A stretch of 64,000 nucleotides of DNA from Allostella vacuolata (GTDB taxonomy: Bacteria; Pseudomonadota; Alphaproteobacteria; ATCC43930; Allostellaceae): positions 5,481,388 through 5,545,387 of the forward strand of contig AP019702.1 in assembly GCA_006739055.1 (NCBI GenBank). The letters run 5' to 3'. The notes under the pieces were generated by a model. The model made no database searches. It saw only the letters and a list, made by a program, of their open reading frames with translations, and was not told the origin of the DNA. This document shows positions 60,101 to 64,000 of this stretch, piece by piece (the stretch's first letter is position 1; every line of letters begins with the position of its first letter). Position numbers and translations under genes: made by a program.

Positions 60101-60985
60101 TCAGGCCTCGACGAACAGCTCGTCGGGGGTGGCGACCCGCGCGCGCATCGCGCTGCGCAGCTTGAGCAGGGCGCGGTTCTCCAGCTGTCGCACCCGCTCC
60201 TTCGACACGCCGAGCGACCGGCCGAGGTCTTCCAGGGTCGCCCCTTCGTCGACCAGCCGCCGTTCCCGGATGATCCGGCGCTCGCGCGGCGACAGGGCCT
60301 CCAGCGCGTCCGACAGCCAGCGCGAACGGGACGCGGCGTCGCGCATGCCGATCACCACATGCTCGGGGTCGGGCCGGGGATCGGACAGGAAGTCCTGCCA
60401 GGATTCGTCGCCCTTCTCGCCGACCGGGCTGCTGAGCGACTGGTCGGCCGCCGACAGGCGCATCTCCATCGACTGCACGTCGGCGATCGACACCTTCAGC
60501 GTCTCGGCGATCCGCCGGCTGGTGTCGCCCGACATGCCGTCGAGCTCGCTGTCGGCGATCTGGGCGCGCAGGCGGCGCAGGTTGAAGAAGAGGGATTTCT
60601 GGGCGGCCGTGGTGCCGGTGCGCACGATCGACCAGTTGCGCAGCACGAAATCCTGCATGGCGGAGCGGATCCACCAGGCCGCATAGGTGGAGAAGCGGAC
60701 GTCGCGGGCGCAGTCGAAGCGCTCGGCCGCCTGCATCAGGCCGACATTGCCCTCCTGGATGAGGTCGCCCATCGGCAGGCCGTAGTGGCGGAAGCGGCCG
60801 GCCATGCTGACCACCAGCCGGGTATAGGCCGTGACGAGCTCGTGGAGCGCACGGTCGTTGCGGTCGTCGCGCCACCGGCGGGCCAGATCGGCCTCATGGT
60901 CCCGGCTCAGGATCGGCGCGCGCATCGCCGCGCGGATGAATGATGCGTTGGCGCGCTGCGTATCGGCGTCGTCGAGATGGGCCAT
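60101..60985 (-). CDS. rpoH: RNA polymerase sigma-32 factor RpoH
   Basis: 294 residues. Region 2: LVVSMAGRFRHYGLPMGDLIQEGNVGLMQAAERFD and RFSTYAAWWIRSAMQDFVLRNWSIVR. The RpoH box QKSLFFNLRRLR at residues 129-140 separates heat-shock sigmas from others. Region 4: LSPRERRIIRERRL and TLEDLGRSLGVSKERVRQLENRAL. The ATG at 60985 has GGAGGA upstream. Alphaproteobacteria often have several RpoH paralogues, so this may be one of a set. It is downstream of thrS on the same strand, with a 204-base gap that probably carries its own promoter. Confidence 0.94.
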   Translation of the reverse strand: MAHLDDADTQRANASFIRAAMRAPILSRDHEADLARRWRDDRNDRALHELVTAYTRLVVSMAGRFRHYGLPMGDLIQEGNVGLMQAAERFDCARDVRFSTYAAWWIRSAMQDFVLRNWSIVRTGTTAAQKSLFFNLRRLRAQIADSELDGMSGDTSRRIAETLKVSIADVQSMEMRLSAADQSLSSPVGEKGDESWQDFLSDPRPDPEHVVIGMRDAASRSRWLSDALEALSPRERRIIRERRLVDEGATLEDLGRSLGVSKERVRQLENRALLKLRSAMRARVATPDELFVEA

Positions 60986-61189
60986 CGATCGTCCTCCGCA
61001 AGCTCTACGCGGAAGGCGGGCCGCCGGATCAACAGCGGGTTCGGGACATTGGCCGGGTCCGGACCCTGTCGGCTGAGGCGGCCCGCCCACCACGATTCCC
61101 GTGGGCGAAACCGCCATCATCCTCGGACGAACCGTCCGATTCTCGTGATCAATCCCCCATCACGTTCCCGTGACGCAGCGCAGCATCGG

Positions 61190-63166
61190 CTACTCGGCCG
61201 CCGCCGCCACCGGCGACTGCACACCGTCCGGCGCCGCCGCATCGGCGACCAGGGCGGCGATGGCATCGGCCAACGCCATCGTTTCCTGGTCCGGCCGGCC
61301 GAGGCGGCGGATCGATACGGTCCGCTCCTCGGCCTCGCGCTTGCCGACCACGAGCATGACCGGGACTTTGGCCAGGCTGTGCTCGCGGACCTTGTAGTTG
61401 ATCTTCTCGTTGCGCCGGTCGAGCTCGACCTGCAGGCCGCTGGCGCGCAGCAGGGTCGCCACCTCCTGCGCATAGCCATCGGCGTCGGAGACGATGGTCG
61501 CCACCGCCACCTGGGTCGGCGCCAGCCACATCGGCAGGCGGCCCGCATAATGCTCGATCAGGATGCCGATGAAGCGCTCGAACGAGCCGAAGATCGCCCG
61601 GTGCAGCATCACCGGATGGTGCTTGGCGCCATCCTCGCCGACATAGAAGGCGCCCAGGCGCTCCGGCAGGACGAAATCGACCTGCAGCGTGCCGCACTGC
61701 CATTCCCGCCCGATCGCGTCGCGCAGGGTGAACTCGAGCTTCGGCCCGTAGAAGGCGCCTTCGCCCGGGTTCAGGACATAGGGCAGGCCGGAGACGTCGC
61801 AGGCGGCCGCCAGCGCCTGTTCTGCCTTGTCCCAGACCGCATCGCTGCCGTGGCGCTTGGCCGGCCGGTCGGCCAGCTTCACGAACACGTCGGTGAAGCC
61901 GAGGTCGCGATAGACGCCGAGGAGCAGGGCACAGAACGCCTTGCTCTCGGAGATGATCTGGTCCTCGGTGCAGAAGATGTGGGCGTCGTCCTGGACGAAG
62001 TTGCGCACCCGCATGATGCCGTGCAGCGCGCCGCCCGGCTCGAAGCGGTGGCACGAGCCGAACTCGGCCATGCGCATCGGCAGGTCGCGGTAGCTCTTCA
62101 GGCCCTGGTTGAAGATCTGCACGTGGCAGGGGCAGTTCATCGGCTTCAGCGCGAAGATCCGCTCCTTCGGATTCTCGACATAGGCCCGGAGCCCCTCCTC
62201 GTTCTCGGCGATGTACATGCTGTCGTGGAACTTCTCCCAGTGGCCGGAGGCCTCCCACAGCTTGCGGTCGACGAGCTGGGGCGTCTTCACCTCGACATAG
62301 GATTCCCGTTCCAGCCGCTCGCGCAGCCAGGCTTCCAGGCGGCGATAGAGCCGCCAGCCCTTGGGGTGCCAGAAGACCATGCCCGCGGCCTCTTCCTGCT
62401 GGTGGAAGAGGCCCATCTCGCGGCCGAGGCGGCGATGGTCGCGCTTCTCCGCCTCCTCCAGCTGGGTCAGGTAGGCCTTCAGGTCCTTGTCGCTGGCCCA
62501 TGCCGTGCCGTAGACGCGCTGCAGCTGGGCGTTGCGATGGTCGCCGCGCCAGTAGGCGCCGGCCAGCTTCATCAGCTTGAAGGCCTTGCCGAGCCGCCCC
62601 GTCGACGGCAGGTGGGGGCCGCGGCACAGGTCGATGAAGTCGCCCTGGCGGTAGAGGGTGATGACCTCGTCCTGCGGCAGGTCCGAGATGATCTCGGCCT
62701 TGTACTGCTCGCCGATCGACTGGAAGTAGGCGATGGCGTCGTCGCGGTTCCATACCTCGCGCTGGATCGGCTCGTCGCGGTCGACGATCTCGCGCATGCG
62801 CTCCTCCATCCGCGCCAGGTCGTCCGGCGTGAAGGGCGTCGCGCGGTGGAAGTCGTAGTAGAAGCCGTTGTCGATCGCCGGGCCGATCGTCACCTGGACG
62901 TCGGGGTAGAGCTCCTTGGCGGCTTCGGCCAGCGCATGGGCGGCGTCGTGGCGCAGCAGTTCCAGCCCTTCCGGCTGGTCGCGCGTGACGATGGCCACGG
63001 TGGCGTCGGTGTCGATGGTGCGAGTGAGGTCCATGAGCACGCCATCGACGCGCATGGCCACGGCGGCCTTGGCGAGGCCCCGGCCGATGCTCTCCGCGAG
63101 CGCCAGCCCAGTCGGGGCGGCGTCGAACGCACGCACCGATCCATCGGGAAGCGAAATCTGCACCAT
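61190..63166 (-). CDS. thrS: threonyl-tRNA synthetase
   Basis: About 658 residues, full length. N-terminal TGS domain ([14 protein letters not shown]), the editing/second additional domain with [14 protein letters not shown] and the class II core: [11 protein letters not shown] (zinc Cys), [26 protein letters not shown] (motif 2), [20 protein letters not shown] (motif 3). The C-terminal anticodon-binding domain is [15 protein letters not shown]. The ATG at 63166 was chosen; a GTG at 63175 is in frame and AGGAG lies just upstream of both. No T-box leader is expected in this group and none was seen. Confidence 0.95.
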   Translation of the reverse strand: MVQISLPDGSVRAFDAAPTGLALAESIGRGLAKAAVAMRVDGVLMDLTRTIDTDATVAIVTRDQPEGLELLRHDAAHALAEAAKELYPDVQVTIGPAIDNGFYYDFHRATPFTPDDLARMEERMREIVDRDEPIQREVWNRDDAIAYFQSIGEQYKAEIISDLPQDEVITLYRQGDFIDLCRGPHLPSTGRLGKAFKLMKLAGAYWRGDHRNAQLQRVYGTAWASDKDLKAYLTQLEEAEKRDHRRLGREMGLFHQQEEAAGMVFWHPKGWRLYRRLEAWLRERLERESYVEVKTPQLVDRKLWEASGHWEKFHDSMYIAENEEGLRAYVENPKERIFALKPMNCPCHVQIFNQGLKSYRDLPMRMAEFGSCHRFEPGGALHGIMRVRNFVQDDAHIFCTEDQIISESKAFCALLLGVYRDLGFTDVFVKLADRPAKRHGSDAVWDKAEQALAAACDVSGLPYVLNPGEGAFYGPKLEFTLRDAIGREWQCGTLQVDFVLPERLGAFYVGEDGAKHHPVMLHRAIFGSFERFIGILIEHYAGRLPMWLAPTQVAVATIVSDADGYAQEVATLLRASGLQVELDRRNEKINYKVREHSLAKVPVMLVVGKREAEERTVSIRRLGRPDQETMALADAIAALVADAAAPDGVQSPVAAAAE

Positions 63167-63222
63167 CACTCTCACTCACTCCTGCACCGGCCCTTCCGAA
63201 GGGTTCCGGCGGCGGGGCGGCC

Positions 63223-63711
63223 CTACACGCGCATCGTGTCGGGCAGGCCCTTGGCCGGGGCGTCTTCGGGCCGGTGGCCTTGGATGTCGTCGAGCGCCGC
63301 GACCACCGCATCGAAGGCGAGAAGGATCGATCCGTGGCGCGACTTGAACCGCTGCGCGGGGGCGAGGACCGCCAGTTCGGCCCATTCGCCCGCGGGCGGC
63401 GATGCCCCATCCTTTAGCATCGCCCTGAGCGTCTTGGCCACCGCCCGCATTTCCCCCGCCCGCTGCCCCACGACATGGCGCGCCAGGATCGAGGCCGAGG
63501 CCTGCCCCAGAGTGCACGCCCGGACCGTCTGGCCGAAATCCGCGATGCGGTCGCCGTCGAGCGACAGGTCCACCGTGACCCGGCTGCCGCAGAGCGGGCT
63601 GGTCATGGTCACCGTGGCGTTGGCGGCCGCCAGGCGCTCCGTGCGCGGTATGTCGGCCGCCAGGGCCTTGACCCGGTCGCTGTAGAGGGATTCGACGCCT
63701 GGTGCCGTCAT
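63223..63711 (-). CDS. iron-sulfur scaffold-like protein (IscU/NifU-like fold), third Cys replaced
   Basis: 162 residues. The NifU_N fold has the first two cluster cysteines in SPLCGSRVTVDL and VRACTLGQASASIL. The third position, Cys in IscU, is Ser in KSRHGSILLAFDAVVAAL, a variant I believe occurs in an alphaproteobacterial subgroup. It could be a degenerate scaffold or carrier rather than a builder of clusters. It is 47 bases upstream of thrS, on the same strand. Confidence 0.82.
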   Translation of the reverse strand: MTAPGVESLYSDRVKALAADIPRTERLAAANATVTMTSPLCGSRVTVDLSLDGDRIADFGQTVRACTLGQASASILARHVVGQRAGEMRAVAKTLRAMLKDGASPPAGEWAELAVLAPAQRFKSRHGSILLAFDAVVAALDDIQGHRPEDAPAKGLPDTMRV

Positions 63712-63816
63712 CGGAAGTTGGCCTGCAAGGGATGTTGCACCCCTAAGTGGCGTGCCCGGTGGGCGAGGTCAATTCGTCCGCCGGAACCGGCCCGGGCGGG
63801 CGGGCGTTTGCCGGTG

Positions 63817-63999
63817 ATGACGACGAAACCCCGACCCGACCCCGCCAAGGCTGGCGACAAGCCGGCCCATCCCCCCAAGCCCGCGGAGGATGTCCGCCGG
63901 CACGATCCGTCGGCGCCCGACGAGGAAGACCATCGCACGATCAGCCGCCACGACCTGGAGAAGGGCCGGCCCAAGAATACCGGCCGCGAAGGCGCCTGA
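63817..63999 (+). CDS. small charged protein, unknown function
   Basis: 60 residues, hydrophilic throughout, with Lys/Asp/Pro-rich segments (KPRPDPAKAGDKPAHPPKP, EEDHRTISRHDLEKGRPKN) and no signal or membrane segment. It is probably disordered. The frame is open far upstream, but the ATG at 63817 is the first start clear of the divergent scaffold-like gene. I do not recognise the family, although short proteins ending in similar DLEKGRPKN-type tails are common in alphaproteobacteria. The stop lies one base from the window end. Confidence 0.5.
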   Translation: MTTKPRPDPAKAGDKPAHPPKPAEDVRRHDPSAPDEEDHRTISRHDLEKGRPKNTGREGA

Positions 64000-64000
64000 C

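Noticed and set aside
60977-63685. 902-codon open frame on the plus strand
   Set aside because: It lies antisense to thrS and the scaffold-like gene, both unmistakable, and its His/Ala/Val/Leu/Gly-rich translation is typical of an antisense shadow.

Overview
The window is about 70% GC by eye and densely coded. It reads as chromosome from an alphaproteobacterium, most likely of a Rhodospirillales-like lineage. That assignment is inference from marker content: a circularly permuted two-piece tmRNA next to an alpha-type SspB, an F0 ATP synthase operon with b and b' subunits split from F1, an overlapping RegB/RegA redox pair, hemC-hemD-Mic60-hemY, a plant-type glutamate-cysteine ligase, RpoH, YejA, and the mutY/DUF721/dsbA/smc neighbourhood. 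I saw no rRNA, tRNA, insertion sequence, integrase or CRISPR array.

Layout. 0-6 kb: 3' end of tldD, two small exported proteins, an acetyltransferase, gshA, rsmE, ubiA and a Sel1-repeat protein. 6-9 kb: F0 operon atpI-atpB-atpE-b'-b on the minus strand, with atpB apparently starting at TTG. 9-16 kb: smc, a DsbA-like protein, a DUF721/DciA-like protein, mutY, a NUDIX hydrolase and sspB. 16.2-16.5 kb: ssrA (tmRNA). 16.5-19.5 kb: recR, ybaB, dnaX and the 4.5S SRP RNA. 19.6 kb: an exported protein made of six 9-residue repeats.

20-33 kb is an accessory catabolic locus. It holds two GntR-type regulators, two SBP_bac_5 solute-binding proteins, one DppB/DppC permease pair, one OppD/OppF ATPase pair, an MlrC-like M81 metallopeptidase, an NTF2-like protein and three DUF1028 (predicted Ntn-hydrolase fold) paralogues. 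I read it as an import-and-hydrolysis system for a peptide-like or amide-bonded compound whose identity the sequence does not give. This is the best candidate here for an undescribed system.

33-35.5 kb: a large SBBP-propeller/Ig-like/RTX protein whose 5' half has much lower GC than its 3' half. 35.6-45 kb: nudC, a frameshifted lipoprotein hydrolase, pheA, kdsB, a membrane cytochrome c, hisN, a yejA-like binding protein, an acetyltransferase, a UDP-glucuronate decarboxylase-like gene and a metallophosphoesterase. 45-50 kb: regA/regB, then cobT and divergent cobS-cobC-cobP. 50-54 kb: hemY, a hemD-Mic60 in-frame fusion, and hemC. 54-59 kb: a GST, an acetyltransferase, and a DUF350/glutathionylspermidine-synthase-like/DUF1190 module resembling E. 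coli yjfLMC. 58-64 kb: proline iminopeptidase, a CitE-like lyase, rpoH, thrS, a NifU/IscU-like protein and a small charged protein.
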